Source: Pradoshia sp. D12
GTDB taxonomy: Bacteria > Bacillota > Bacilli > Bacillales > Pradoshiaceae
DNA length: 64,000 nucleotides
NCBI RefSeq assembly: GCF_008935075.1
Contig: NZ_CP044545.1
Location: 2,507,501-2,571,500 of the forward strand
Direction: 5' to 3'
A model generated the notes under the pieces. The model did no database searches. It saw nothing but the letters and a program-made list of their open reading frames with translations, and was not told where the DNA came from. The translations under genes were made by a program, and so were the position numbers. This document shows, piece after piece, positions 1 through 8,857 of the stretch (the stretch's first letter is position 1; every line of letters starts with the position of its first letter).

Positions 1-1061
1 AATTAAATGAGTTAACCTTAGATTTTGCCAGCCAGATGCCTCAAACACGTTCAGGGAAGATTTTAATGCAGCATCTTGAGCCGATGCACTCTATTCAAGT
101 AAACTGCGAAAAACATATTCGCCTGATCAGCCCCATAAATGTCCAAAACCAAATTATTGGATATATTTCGTTTATTTATCGGTCAACTGACCATAACTTC
201 AAAGATGAAATGAATTTTCTACAGCGTGCTGCTAATTCCATATCACTATGTTATTTGAATGAAAAGTCGAGCTTAGAAGCAATCGAGAACATGAAAGCGT
301 ATTTTTTCGAGCAACTTTTACAACAGCAGTATACTTCCAAAAGCAATATGATTTATCGCAGTTATTTACTCCAGATAGATTTAAATGAAGACTTCTATAT
401 TGGAAACTTACGCATTACCAAAAAGGGCATTCCTATTAAAGATTCCATCATGATTAATAAAATAATCCAGTCTTTTACTATTTATTTAGAAATGCATCAA
501 ATCCCTATATTTATTACAGAATTTCAGGAAGAAGTGACGTTTTTATTCCCAAAAATTGATAAAACACAAGAAATACTAAGAAATATATTAAAACACCTGC
601 ATCGTACATTCAAAAACCATGAATTCCGTATTGGACTAAGCCGGGCTATCCATGATATAGACGATATTCCAGAGGCAAAACGGCAATCCATTACATCACT
701 TAATGTCAATAAAGCCAGTGATATCATTTATTTTGAAGATACAAGTGTGATGGGATCAATCATTAACCAAACTAATAGCTCTATCATTATCGAAATCGCG
801 CAACGTGAATTAGAGCCCATCCTATCATTGAAGCCAAATAAAAAAGAGGAGTTTCTTAAAACTCTTTACGCATTTTTAAACAATTACGGGAATTTGCAAC
901 AAACCATGCTGGACTTGAATTTATCCATGAGCGGATTAGTCTATCGAATTCAAAAGCTAGAAGAACTACTACAAAAAGACTTAAGAAATTCCAAGCACTC
1001 CTTTGAGTTGATGTTGCTCTTAAACTCTCTAATTATTCTTGGTGAAATTGAAATTGATTAG
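1..1061 (+). CDS. PucR/CdaR-type transcriptional regulator (5' end outside window)
   Basis: The reading frame is open back to the first bases of the window, so the ATG at 36 is probably internal and the gene begins upstream. The C-terminal ~60 residues (LKTLYAFLNNYGNLQQTM onward, then LVYRIQKLEELL) form the helix-turn-helix typical of PucR/CdaR regulators. The middle resembles the degenerate GGDEF-like domain placed before it in this family, and the visible N-terminus may be the end of a GAF-like sensor domain. Family members commonly activate catabolic genes when they bind an effector. Here the next genes on the same strand are an MFS transporter, an FAH-family enzyme and a ring-cleavage dioxygenase, so I infer local control of aromatic-acid uptake and breakdown. 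The effector cannot be read from the sequence. Confidence 0.8.
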   Translation, partial: LNELTLDFASQMPQTRSGKILMQHLEPMHSIQVNCEKHIRLISPINVQNQIIGYISFIYRSTDHNFKDEMNFLQRAANSISLCYLNEKSSLEAIENMKAYFFEQLLQQQYTSKSNMIYRSYLLQIDLNEDFYIGNLRITKKGIPIKDSIMINKIIQSFTIYLEMHQIPIFITEFQEEVTFLFPKIDKTQEILRNILKHLHRTFKNHEFRIGLSRAIHDIDDIPEAKRQSITSLNVNKASDIIYFEDTSVMGSIINQTNSSIIIEIAQRELEPILSLKPNKKEEFLKTLYAFLNNYGNLQQTMLDLNLSMSGLVYRIQKLEELLQKDLRNSKHSFELMLLLNSLIILGEIEID

Positions 1062-1387
1062 CTCTCTTTTTTCAATAAATTTTAGTGAAATACGCAGATT
1101 TTTATATACTTTCTAAAATAGTCTAATTTACACCTTTATGCTCTTTGCCATATTGATTTTTCGTTATTTAATGGAGTAAAAAACAAATATCTTTTTACAA
1201 AATCAATGAATTTTTCCCCTAAAAATCATTGATTTATGCCTCGATTGTCTGTGCTAATATCGAGTGTAATCTAAACGTAAGGAGTTCTGCTCACCTTCAT
1301 GACGATTATCGCATGAGTTGTTATAACAAGAGGATAGTAGTGAGGCTGCTTGCGTATAGAAATAGTAAAACAGGGGGTTATTAAAAG
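1062..1387 (+). promoter_or_regulatory. Leader region of MFS gene with large inverted repeat (candidate operator)
   Basis: This gene-free stretch separates the regulator from the transporter. At 1200-1235 there is a near-perfect inverted repeat: AAATCAATGA at 1200-1209 is matched by TCATTGATTT at 1226-1235, and the inner arms are A- and T-rich around a CCCC centre. It has no T-run after it and sits about 150 bp before the transporter start, so an operator is more likely than a terminator. A possible extended -10 (TGCTAATAT) lies near 1252-1260 without a convincing -35. That the upstream PucR-type protein binds here is inference from position only. Confidence 0.4.
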
Positions 1388-2602
1388 ATGGCGAAGGCAA
1401 AGAGTACTGCTTTCTTGAAATTTTTAATTGTTTTAATTGCATTTCAGGACGTTGCTGCCGGGGTTGCAGGATCTATCATGGCCGATTTAATTAAAGCGTT
1501 CCCAAACTACAATCCGTCGGTAGTCATGTTAATTGCTACTATCCCAGGATTTTTTCAAATAATACCTTCATTGCTTTATGGGAAACTGGCTAATAAGTAC
1601 TCAAAACGAGGATTATTATTTACAGGACTAGCCTTCTTCATCATTGGCGGTATCATGCCATTTTTCATTGATAATCTCTTTTTAATTATTGCCTTCCGTG
1701 GACTATTGGGACTTGGAGTCGGCATTACATTACCATTATCGGTTGATATTATCACAAGTTTCTTTGATGGTCGTGATCGTGATTTCTTAATTGGTTTGGG
1801 AACATCCACAGTTGCATGTATCGGAGCGATTTTCTTCCAGGTAGTCGGAGGTATGCTGGCTGATGCGTACAATTGGCAGTTTGGCTTTTTAGTTTACTTA
1901 TTCCCGATCTTGATTTTAGCACTCACCTTCTTATATTTGCCTGAGCCTAAAAAACAAGAAGTACACAATGCATCCTTTAAAGAGATCCTGTTCTCTGCAC
2001 CAAAAACCGTTTATGGTTTTACGATTGGCCAAGTTATCTTCACAGCATTGGTGTTTGGGTATGTAACAAATATTTCTATTATCATCCAAGCGGAAAACCT
2101 TGGGAATGCTACGGAGGCCGGTTTTGCCATCTCTTTATTCACCTTTGGTACCTTGGTTGTCGGACTTTTCTTTGGTCCCATGCGCCAACTTTGGCCAAAC
2201 TTCAATATTCCCTTTGGAATTTTACTAACCGCTGTTGGTATCTTATGGTGTTATTATGCAAACACTTTAATGATGATCAATATGGCTAGTTTTCTTGGAG
2301 GAATGGGATTAGGAATTGTGATTCCAGGCGTACTCGCCCGAGTATCTGAATTGTCAAACCTTGCGAAGGGTATTTCCTTTGTAGGATTCGCTGCTGCGGC
2401 CCAAGGATTAGGTGGTATTACCAGTTCGTTTATGTACCAGTTTTTACTTAATATAACAGGCCAGGAAAACGGCCGATTCACTCTGCTTCTAGCATCTATT
2501 GGCCTATTCCTTTTAGCGATTGCTTGGTCTGCGGTCACGACTCTCATCAAAGAAAAAGACTCACAATCAAACGCAACCTCAAAGACCACACATATTATTT
2601 AA
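1388..2602 (+). CDS. MFS transporter
   Basis: The 404-residue protein is hydrophobic throughout with about 12 predicted membrane segments, and has the loop 2-3 motif typical of the major facilitator superfamily (GKLANKYSKRGLLF, residues ~67-80). The N-terminal half starts with a short basic stretch and a first helix containing DVAAGVAGSIMADL. The position between a PucR-type regulator and aromatic-catabolic genes suggests uptake of an organic acid or aromatic compound, but drug efflux proteins look similar and the substrate cannot be read. The ATG follows a GGGGG-containing Shine-Dalgarno (SD) region. A terminator follows directly, so the gene is probably transcribed alone from the leader region before it. 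Confidence 0.85.
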   Translation: MAKAKSTAFLKFLIVLIAFQDVAAGVAGSIMADLIKAFPNYNPSVVMLIATIPGFFQIIPSLLYGKLANKYSKRGLLFTGLAFFIIGGIMPFFIDNLFLIIAFRGLLGLGVGITLPLSVDIITSFFDGRDRDFLIGLGTSTVACIGAIFFQVVGGMLADAYNWQFGFLVYLFPILILALTFLYLPEPKKQEVHNASFKEILFSAPKTVYGFTIGQVIFTALVFGYVTNISIIIQAENLGNATEAGFAISLFTFGTLVVGLFFGPMRQLWPNFNIPFGILLTAVGILWCYYANTLMMINMASFLGGMGLGIVIPGVLARVSELSNLAKGISFVGFAAAAQGLGGITSSFMYQFLLNITGQENGRFTLLLASIGLFLLAIAWSAVTTLIKEKDSQSNATSKTTHII

Positions 2603-2629
2603 CGGTAAGTATTTACCTAATTCGAGAAT

Positions 2630-2675
2630 AAAAATGATCTCATAAGGAGAGTCTCTATGTGATCATTTTTATTTT
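2630..2675 (+). terminator. Rho-independent terminator after MFS gene
   Basis: The arms AAAAATGATC (2630-2639) and GATCATTTTT (2661-2670) pair perfectly and are followed by a T-rich tract. The loop is about 21 nt. Confidence 0.7.
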
Positions 2676-2728
2676 ATAGTACTTTATTGCCGAGTAATTC
2701 CGTAAATGTGGAATTCCGAGAAACGATA

Positions 2729-2803
2729 TTACCAATTCCCTCCAACCTTGGTATTTTGTCCAGTCGCATAATCAGATAACGGTAAGCCAAGTTCTTCCCC
2801 CAG
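2729..2803 (-). pseudogene. Possible 3' remnant of a short-chain dehydrogenase
   Basis: On the minus strand a short open stretch reads GEELGLPLSDYATGQNTKV then GGNW and stop. This resembles the C-terminal end of short-chain dehydrogenases (YxTGQ...VDGG). No start codon or upstream domain remains and the pattern is short, so this is a weak call. The rest of 2603-2928 holds the terminator above and the ribosome-binding site of the next gene, with nothing else recognisable. Confidence 0.22.
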
Positions 2804-2928
2804 TTAGATTGATTCAATGATTTTTACTTAATTTCATTATGTATTTCAATAATTCTTATTCTAGTTAAGTGCCTTTTCTATCATCTACACTTAAACAAAC
2901 AAATTATTTTCTGGGAGGCTATCAAAAT

Positions 2929-3891
2929 ATGGGGACAAAATTACTTCGATTCAAACAATCAGACCGTACATATTGGGGTGTTTTCAGTGAACAAATCCGC
3001 ATTGTTGAACACGAGGCTGAAACCTTACATGACTTACTATCTAACGGTCGAGAGGCAATTGAGCGGGCAAAACACACCGGAACAATTATTTATACAGATG
3101 AAATCACAATCCTATCACCCGTAACAGATGATGCAAATATATTTTGTCAGGGTACAAACTATAGCGTACACCGTGAAGAAGCTGGTTTTACTAAGCAAAA
3201 GCCACCATATAACTTATTGTTCACAAAGGCATCCAGTACCTTAACATCTGCCGCTGCTGATATTATTTGCCCAACTCATGTTCAACTATTGGATTATGAA
3301 ATCGAACTGGGATTAATTATTAAAACTGACATTACTGAGCCCATCCAAATTACAGAAAATAATTTAGTCCATTATATTGCTGGAATAGTGATTGCCAATG
3401 ATATTTCGGCGCGTGATGTTCAAATTCTGGAACAGCAATGGTTCAAAGGAAAAAGTTATCGTGGTTTTTGTCCGGTGGGACCATATATTTATTTACTCGA
3501 TGAAGATGAATTTCCTTACTTGAATCAATTGGAATTACATTTACAAATAAATGGTGAAACACGTCAAAGGGTTTTAACTGATCAATTATTATTTAAACCG
3601 ACGGAAACACTGACTGAGATGTCAGAGATTTTTAATTTAAAAACTGGTGATTTAATTTTAACAGGTACCCCAGGTGGAGTATGTCTTCGTTTAAATTCTG
3701 AAATCATCAACCATATTTATGATAATACAATTTCACATCAGGATAAAATTGACCATTTTATTGAAACTCAACAAAACAATGGTTATTTAAAATCTGGAGA
3801 TATCATGCTTCTCGAAATAAAAAGCACGGATGGTTCCATTGATTTAGGGGTACAAGAAAATAAAATAATACAGGCAGCTGCTGTAAAGTAA
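2929..3891 (+). CDS. Fumarylacetoacetate hydrolase family protein
   Basis: I place the start at ATG 2929 because GGGAGG lies 8-9 nt upstream. A longer frame from 2869 lacks an SD. The 320-residue product has the FAH-fold landmarks in order: CQGTNYSVH, then the metal-ligand region LDYEIELG with its two glutamates, then ANDISARD supplying the aspartate, then GKSYRGFCPVGPY, then LTGTPGGV. Such enzymes hydrolyse, isomerise or decarboxylate ring-cleavage products of aromatic compounds (for example 2-hydroxymuconate derivatives). About 40 residues between LTGTPGGV and LKSGDIMLLEI look like an insertion relative to shorter relatives. The next gene, a ring-cleavage dioxygenase remnant, starts 12 bp downstream, which fits a meta-cleavage operon. 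The substrate is not determinable. Confidence 0.82.
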   Translation: MGTKLLRFKQSDRTYWGVFSEQIRIVEHEAETLHDLLSNGREAIERAKHTGTIIYTDEITILSPVTDDANIFCQGTNYSVHREEAGFTKQKPPYNLLFTKASSTLTSAAADIICPTHVQLLDYEIELGLIIKTDITEPIQITENNLVHYIAGIVIANDISARDVQILEQQWFKGKSYRGFCPVGPYIYLLDEDEFPYLNQLELHLQINGETRQRVLTDQLLFKPTETLTEMSEIFNLKTGDLILTGTPGGVCLRLNSEIINHIYDNTISHQDKIDHFIETQQNNGYLKSGDIMLLEIKSTDGSIDLGVQENKIIQAAAVK

Positions 3892-3903
3892 AGGGGCGTC
3901 CAC

Positions 3904-4419
3904 ATGATTCCAGTTTTCCGGTTAGGGTTTGTGACGTTTTTTTCGAAAGATGTTGAGGCCATGGTCGATTACTATATCACTGTTCTCGGATGTAAGCTTG
4001 TAGAACGCGGAGGAGACGGAGTTGCCTATATCAGTACAGGTGCAGAACATCATAATATTGTCATTCAACCAAGTAACGAAAGTTTCATGGAAGGAATCGG
4101 ATGGCAAGTAAATCCTGAAGTATCATTAGAATACGTTCAATCCCTTTTAGAAGAAGTAGGAATCGTAAGTGAGCTTGTCCATGATAGACAAGTTGGAATA
4201 CCTGAACAATTGCAGTTGCATGATCGGGATGGAAACCGCATTTTTTTATATCATAGTATAGACTACAGCGCTCCCGGATACGCAACATCCGGTATTATTC
4301 CTACTAAATTGGACCACTTATCAATCAGCGTAAAAGATGCGAAGAAAACGGTGGACTTCTACCACCATATTTTAGGTTTTATCACTAACGGTATGCTCCT
4401 CATCAGTTGGCGGAGTTAG
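3904..4419 (+). pseudogene. Extradiol dioxygenase-like VOC protein, 3' end deleted
   Basis: The first ~118 residues form one vicinal-oxygen-chelate (VOC) domain (FRLGFVTFFSKDVEAMVDYY...). A second begins with LDHLSISVKDAKKTVDFYHHILGF, carrying the usual metal-binding His. The homology stops exactly at HHILGF (about 4380), followed by 13 unrelated residues and a stop. Catechol-2,3-dioxygenase-type enzymes are about 280-320 residues long, so roughly half is missing, including the remaining metal ligands. The gene sits 12 bp behind the FAH gene and was presumably the ring-cleavage step of the same pathway. The lost 3' part lies beyond a deletion junction shared with the convergent peptidase remnant. 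The product is unlikely to be active. Confidence 0.75.
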
Positions 4420-4992
4420 CAGGATATTTTCATCCGCTTTTTTCACATAATATAGAGAATTAGTATTAGAAAATTGTTTGGTATAGAGAATAACGGATTC
4501 ATCCTCACTCACTTCCGCTAGAATGGTAATGCCTCCGTTCCCATCAAATACTTTTGTCTCTTCCCCCGTGTCCATTTGTAAGCAATAGCTACTGAGGAAA
4601 GACGCATTTTCTTTGGTAGATGTATAGTATAATCGCTCGCCGTCCTTCGATAGAAACGGATGAAAATTACGTGTATTCTCTTGAAAAACTAGCTCCTTCA
4701 AGGCACCGCCATATGTCGGCATGGCATAAAATTGAGTATTCTCATCACCGTCATGATCAAAGCCAGCTATAACAAATCTTCCTTTTGGGTCATACAGTAA
4801 ATACTCAGATGGCTGATCATTGAAGGTCAGCCGATATGGAAAGGCATTAGGCATATTCATCGCCCAAAGATTATATTTTCCACTTATATTGGTACTGATG
4901 ATAATCTGTTTTTCATCGGGACTCACAGCAAAATCAATTATGGAAACGGTTCGCAGCAATTGTTCTACATCTGGCTTAGGAAATGTAAACAT
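4372..4992 (-). pseudogene. S9-family (prolyl oligopeptidase-like) peptidase, catalytic domain deleted
   Basis: The start is taken at MFTFPKPDVEQLL because AGGAG lies 7 nt before this ATG. The ~200 residues are the N-terminal beta-propeller of an S9 acylaminoacyl-peptidase-like enzyme, with repeated blades such as FAVSPDEKQIIIS, FHPFLSKDGERLYYTST and VSEDESVILYTK. Family members have about 600 residues with a C-terminal alpha/beta-hydrolase domain carrying Ser-Asp-His. That domain is absent because the homology ends after PPTDEEHTV, at about 4387, and a chance stop follows. The break coincides with that of the convergent dioxygenase. Confidence 0.72.
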
Positions 4993-5073
4993 AGACATAC
5001 TCCTCATATTCATTTTTTTGTGATACCCAATCCATCTAACCCACATTATGAAAAACATATGATAGATAACAAC

Positions 5074-5487
5074 CTACAGCAAATAGTTGTCCTTAAATCC
5101 TGGACTTAATTCACTCCAGACATCAAATACTTGACCATCTAAATCATAAAAAACAAAATTCCGTCCAGGGTGCCCTCGATCTTCAATGTCCCCTACCCTT
5201 ACATTCTTCTCTGTTAACTCCATATGAAGCTCCGTTAACTTTTCCAATCCATCTACTTCAAAGGTAATCGAAAAGCGTTCATTTCCATTCTTATCTATAA
5301 AATTAGAACTTTCACCATCTGGTGCTTGAACAAGGAAAAAGCTTTGATTTGCAAGATTAATAATCGCTTTATCCTCATCTTCATAGCTTAATTCTGCTCC
5401 AAGCTTATCCACATACCATGCTGAAGATTCTTTAACATTCCTTGCAGGAATATAAGTTGTACCAACTCTTATAAATTTATTTTTCAT
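5074..5487 (-). CDS. VOC (glyoxalase/bleomycin-resistance-like) protein
   Basis: The 137-residue protein has the single-chain VOC pattern: VGTTYIPARNVKESSAWYVDKLG at the N-terminus and GRNFVFYDLDGQVFDVWSEL at the C-terminus. Proteins of this superfamily bind a metal or a small hydrophobic ligand, and their functions range from glyoxalase to fosfomycin or bleomycin resistance, so the specific role is unknown. The ATG follows a GGGG-containing SD. It is intact, unlike its neighbours on both sides. Confidence 0.75.
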   Translation of the reverse strand: MKNKFIRVGTTYIPARNVKESSAWYVDKLGAELSYEDEDKAIINLANQSFFLVQAPDGESSNFIDKNGNERFSITFEVDGLEKLTELHMELTEKNVRVGDIEDRGHPGRNFVFYDLDGQVFDVWSELSPGFKDNYLL

Positions 5488-5512
5488 CCCATCTCCCCTG
5501 TAATCAATCTAT

Positions 5513-5989
5513 TTATTCCCAATCCTTCGCCATAATGATAAATCGATATGATTCTCCTCGTATGTCATTCATGAATCCTCCTACTTGTTGAAATCCTTCT
5601 CTTTTATACACTTTAATGGCCCGGTGATTAAAGTCGACTACCGCCAATTCCAAATGGTGATAATGAAAAAGGGATCTCCCTTACTCCACAATGGCATGGA
5701 AGAAAGCGGGACCATGTCCTTTTCCAGTCAGAGAGGGCTTCATCTGAATTCCAACTGCCAGTATCTCTGCTTCATCCTCATCACTTACATCAAAAAACTC
5801 ACAGTTACCTACAAGCTCCCCACATTCATTTACTACCGATAATTCTCGTTCTTTCTGAACACTTTGCCTAAAGCCATCTATCTTTTCTTGTTGAATCGAA
5901 TTATCGTAAAACGAATACATATCATCGTACGTCCACGATAAGAACTCCTCTATATCCTCTTCGGTACGTTTTCTTAATAAATACTCCAT
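5513..5989 (-). pseudogene. GNAT N-acetyltransferase interrupted by an in-frame stop
   Basis: The frame from 5989 gives MEYLLRKRTEEDIEEFLSW and, at about residue 88, the acetyl-CoA loop LTGKGHGPAFFHAIVE. It then meets TAA at 5681-5683. Read straight through in the same frame, it continues as GRSLFHYHHLELAVVDFN, HRAIKVYKREGFQQVGGF and ends FIIMAKDWE, exactly the C-terminal half of a GNAT fold. The complete protein would be 158 residues. A CAA-to-TAA change (VEQ to VE-stop) is the simplest explanation. Acyl acceptor unknown. A translated fragment of 102 residues would lack beta-strands 6-7. Confidence 0.78.
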
Positions 5990-6023
5990 CTTTTTTGCCT
6001 CTTATCTAATTGTATTTAGGTTG

Positions 6024-6380
6024 CTACATTCCTTCGTTCATATTTTCAAAGAAGCCTAAACGATTTCCCTATGGATCTGTAAATGTGGCCCATTTAACTG
6101 GTACTTCTCCACGGCAGTAGATTTCAAAAAAATTAATATGCAGCTCTTCTATCATTCTTTGTCTTTCTTTTTCTATAGATGTAACCTTAAGCCGAAGCGG
6201 ATCACTTCCTTCAGCCGGTGCCCCTTTAGCGACTTTCAGCCAACCCCCGGGAATTATCTCCCACTCCACAAAATCAGCATGCGGCTCAAGATCTGGTGTC
6301 CTGTTCAAAAATACTCCATACCATTTCCTGCCTTGTTCAAAATCAGCCACACGGACCTGATAGGTCATTTCAGCTACCAA
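6024..6380 (-). pseudogene. VOC-family protein with in-frame TAG near C-terminus
   Basis: The start is TTG at 6380, chosen because AAAGGGGGTGAT lies 6 nt upstream. The protein begins MVAEMTYQVRVADFEQGRKWY, a VOC/bleomycin-resistance-like beta-alpha unit. It reads to KWATFTDP, meets TAG at 6069-6071, and continues in the same frame GNRLGFFENMNEGM to a stop at 6024. DPxGNRxGFFE is the conserved end of the family, so the TAG replaces one codon (most simply TAY Tyr). The truncation removes a conserved strand that usually carries a metal-ligand Glu. Confidence 0.72.
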
Positions 6381-6520
6381 GAATATATCACCCCCTTTAA
6401 GAGTTCATAATATTACAAAAATTTTATATAACATTTCAGAGGGCAAAACACACATATAGGTGATAAATGATTTATTTACTCTTAACTTAATAGATTCATG
6501 CGAAAGTACCTACATCAAAA

Positions 6521-6529
6521 TGGTATAAT
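6521..6529 (+). promoter_or_regulatory. Extended -10 promoter element
   Basis: TGGTATAAT matches the extended -10 consensus of sigma-A promoters and lies 26 nt before the DUF4083 start. No good -35 is visible at 17 bp, which extended -10 elements can tolerate. Confidence 0.5.
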
Positions 6530-6554
6530 ATTCTAAAGTGAGGTGGATTTTATA

Positions 6555-6731
6555 TTGAACATCGGTGACATCATTTTTCAGTTAATCTCAATTTTAGTTG
6601 TTATCTTTTTTATTGTTATGATTGTATCTTTCTTTCGTTCTTCAAAAAAACGGAAGGAACAGCTAGATCGAATTGAAAATAAATTAGATAAACTGTCAGA
6701 GCAATCAACTAAAAATCAGCTCGGTTTATAA
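6555..6731 (+). CDS. Small single-pass membrane protein, DUF4083-like
   Basis: I choose TTG at 6555 over the upstream GTG at 6543 because AGGTGG (6541-6546) sits 8 nt before it. The 58-residue product has one membrane helix (residues ~6-30) followed by the basic stretch SSKKRKEQL and an amphipathic helix LDRIENKLDKLSE. This layout (GD.IFQ, one helix, basic turn, coiled-coil-like tail) is what I know as DUF4083, a family of unknown function in Bacillaceae. A G-U-rich terminator overlaps its end. Confidence 0.65.
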   Translation: MNIGDIIFQLISILVVIFFIVMIVSFFRSSKKRKEQLDRIENKLDKLSEQSTKNQLGL

Positions 6732-6757
6732 GCCGGGCCTTTATGTTTTTCTTTGCG
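6716..6757 (+). terminator. Terminator overlapping the DUF4083 stop codon
   Basis: GCTCGGT before TTATAA pairs, with G-U pairs, to GCCGGGC. The tract CTTTATGTTTTTC follows. Confidence 0.5.
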
Positions 6758-6801
6758 GGATCATTTTATAAAGCTATTACTAAACAAAACCAAGACAGCT
6801 A

Positions 6802-7377
6802 CTAGTTCTTTTTACTCAAATCAAAACGAGTTATTTCTTCTTTGCCCAAGGATACAATTAAAGTTGCCTCCAGTGCGTTCTCTTTTAAATGTTCTATCTT
6901 GTCTACAGAAGGTACTGAAAGAACTTCCTCTGTTTTTTCTTCAACGCCTAAATCATAATGGATGGTGAATTCTCCTGTTTCTTTTTCTTCAATATTAGTA
7001 GTATAGGAATAGCCGAAACCCAAGCCTGAACCATCATAATCTGCCGGTTCAAAAATATTAAAGCCCATCACTTTATGAGAAGCCGTTACTAATTTTTCGG
7101 CAGGTTCAATCCTAACCGTCAAGCCTACTCCTTTACTTACGTCTCCAACCTTTTTATTCCCTACATTTTTAATCACAAATGTGTAATACAGGGATGTGGG
7201 CACGACTTCTTTTCCTGCGTTCTCACCTTCTTGCAGAATAGTGGAGCCTGTTTCATTTTTATCATTCACAATATCTGCTTCTGCACTGACCAGTTCTAGA
7301 CGTGTGTTGGTGGAGCAAGCGCTGAAAATGCTGATAACGACAAATAGGAAAGTAAACCACAAACTGAATCGTTTCAT
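6802..7377 (-). CDS. Predicted lipoprotein, unknown function
   Basis: The 191-residue product starts MKRFSLWFTFLFVVISIF and has a lipobox ending SAC at about residue 21, so it should be lipidated and held on the outer face of the membrane. The mature part is beta-rich with a central LYYTFVIKNVGNKKVG strand pair, suggesting an immunoglobulin-like fold of the kind seen in Gram-positive surface proteins. I do not recognise a named family. AAGGAGG lies 5 nt before the ATG. Confidence 0.7.
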   Translation of the reverse strand: MKRFSLWFTFLFVVISIFSACSTNTRLELVSAEADIVNDKNETGSTILQEGENAGKEVVPTSLYYTFVIKNVGNKKVGDVSKGVGLTVRIEPAEKLVTASHKVMGFNIFEPADYDGSGLGFGYSYTTNIEEKETGEFTIHYDLGVEEKTEEVLSVPSVDKIEHLKENALEATLIVSLGKEEITRFDLSKKN

Positions 7378-7565
7378 GCAACCTCCTTTTTTCCTGCCTA
7401 TTGCTTGGACACTACTACTTCTAGTAAGCTTAGGTCTCAGTATAATCCACCTCCATATATATCCATTTAATTATAGAAAACTAGTACTTATTTAGCAACG
7501 TACATGACAAAAATGAATTTACTAAAATTAACAGGAGAAATATATTAGCCACGATTTTAATTATA

Positions 7566-7662
7566 TGCTATAATCTAGTCAACCTTTAAAACTGTTATAC
7601 TATTTTATGCTTTACTGTTTCAATTGCCTTGCTCTCTTCGCCTTGAGCAGGGCATTTTTATT
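7566..7662 (+). ncRNA. Candidate small RNA: extended -10 followed by intrinsic terminator
   Basis: An extended -10 (TGCTATAAT, 7566-7574) is followed about 50 nt later by a strong hairpin. TGCCTTGCTC (7625-7634) pairs with GAGCAGGGCA (7645-7654), with one G-U pair, and TTTTT follows. Between them there is no SD-led open frame. A transcript of roughly 80 nt starting near 7581 is predicted. The remainder of the gap 7378-7984 shows nothing else. No family recognised, and this could also be a leftover terminator. Confidence 0.35.
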
Positions 7663-7984
7663 TCTTCCACTAAACTACCTTATACCAGCACAAAAGAAGT
7701 TGATATAATAAGGTTTAAACCACCTTGGATTAATCCTCCGAAATTCATTTCTGAATATCCCAGTACATCTACCCGTTTTAATATGGTTTACATTTCACGC
7801 CTGTTACACTAATTCTCTCAGCTGTATAATGTTCTACTTTTATATTATGAATAATGGATAATGCCATAGAACCATCTTGGATTAGCAATTACAGGTAATA
7901 GCTAATTGGTATATTCAATGCTTTTTTTAAGCATAATGAGAAGATAAACATTACTGTACTGTGAGAATTTTGGAGGATAGAAAC

Positions 7985-8676
7985 GTGGATTTGATAAGTT
8001 TAGGCTTAATAGCAATGAAAGTAATCGTTGGATTTATATCTCTAAACATTATACTCATTTTAACTGGAAGAACCTCCATTTCTCAATTAACACCATTTCA
8101 TTTTGTTTTTATTCTGTTACTCGATGATTTTTTAGGACGTATCATCTATGAAAATAATGTAAGTATTTTAAAATATCTATATGCCTATATGCAATTGGAA
8201 TATGGACTTTTTTAATGATTATTTTAGAGTATGCCACGCTTAAGTTTACAAAGATTAGATTTTTCATTCAGAGGAAGCCAGTTCTATTCATTAGAAATGG
8301 AATAATTGATTATAAAGCAGCCAAAAAAGCAAGGTTGGATCTAAATCAAATATTGAGCATGTTACGGCAAAAAAGTGTTTTTTCTGTAAGAGAAGTTGAA
8401 TTTGCAATATTAGAATCTAATAGGCAAATAAGTATCGCTCTGAAATCTAAATATAAAAATCCAACAATCGAGGATTTAAACCTTACTGAAAAACACAAAT
8501 CGTGCTACCGCAAACCCTTATTAGCGATGGGAAAATTATACGTGGTAATTTAGCAGAATGTGGATTTGATGAAAATTGGTTAATTAGTGAGTTGAATAAT
8601 AAAGGTTATGATTTAAAAAGCATTTTTTATGCTGAGTGGAAAAGTGATGAAGGAATACACATTTCACCTAAATAAA
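7985..8676 (+). pseudogene. DUF421 (YetF-like) membrane protein gene with three frameshifts
   Basis: GTG at 7985 follows GGAGG at 7972-7976. Three frames together spell a DUF421 protein. Part 1 has the membrane segment and LTGRTSISQLTPFHFVFIL. Part 2 (after ~8192) is the cytoplasmic domain with PVLFIRNGIIDYKAAKKARL and SVFSVREVEFAILE. Part 3 (from ~8505) reads LPQTLISDGKIIRGNL and SIFYAEWK. The first break is an exact 8-bp tandem duplication, CTATATGC at 8177-8184 and 8185-8192. The second lies near 8495-8505. The third is in an A-run at 8640-8644, after which the frame ends at 8676. Removing the 8 bp leaves 228 codons, a normal family length. DUF421 proteins are spore or vegetative membrane proteins of poorly known role, and this copy is dead. 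Confidence 0.75.
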
Positions 8677-8807
8677 AACACTGTGTATAAACATTTTCTA
8701 GTAGAGATAGATAGTTTTCCGTACAATAGTTCTAAATCCTTACGAAATACATACTAATAATACTCATGCAAAATTAAAATGAATCATTCAACAAAGCTTA
8801 AACAAAA

Positions 8808-8840
8808 GAAAAACAGATCCTGTAACCAGGATCTGTTTTA
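8808..8840 (-). terminator. Terminator of the cold-shock gene
   Basis: ACAGATCCTG pairs with CAGGATCTGT around a 3-4 nt loop, with an A-run on the plus strand (T-run on the minus strand) just after it in the direction of transcription. Confidence 0.75.
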
Positions 8841-8857
8841 TTTATGTGTCGATCAGA

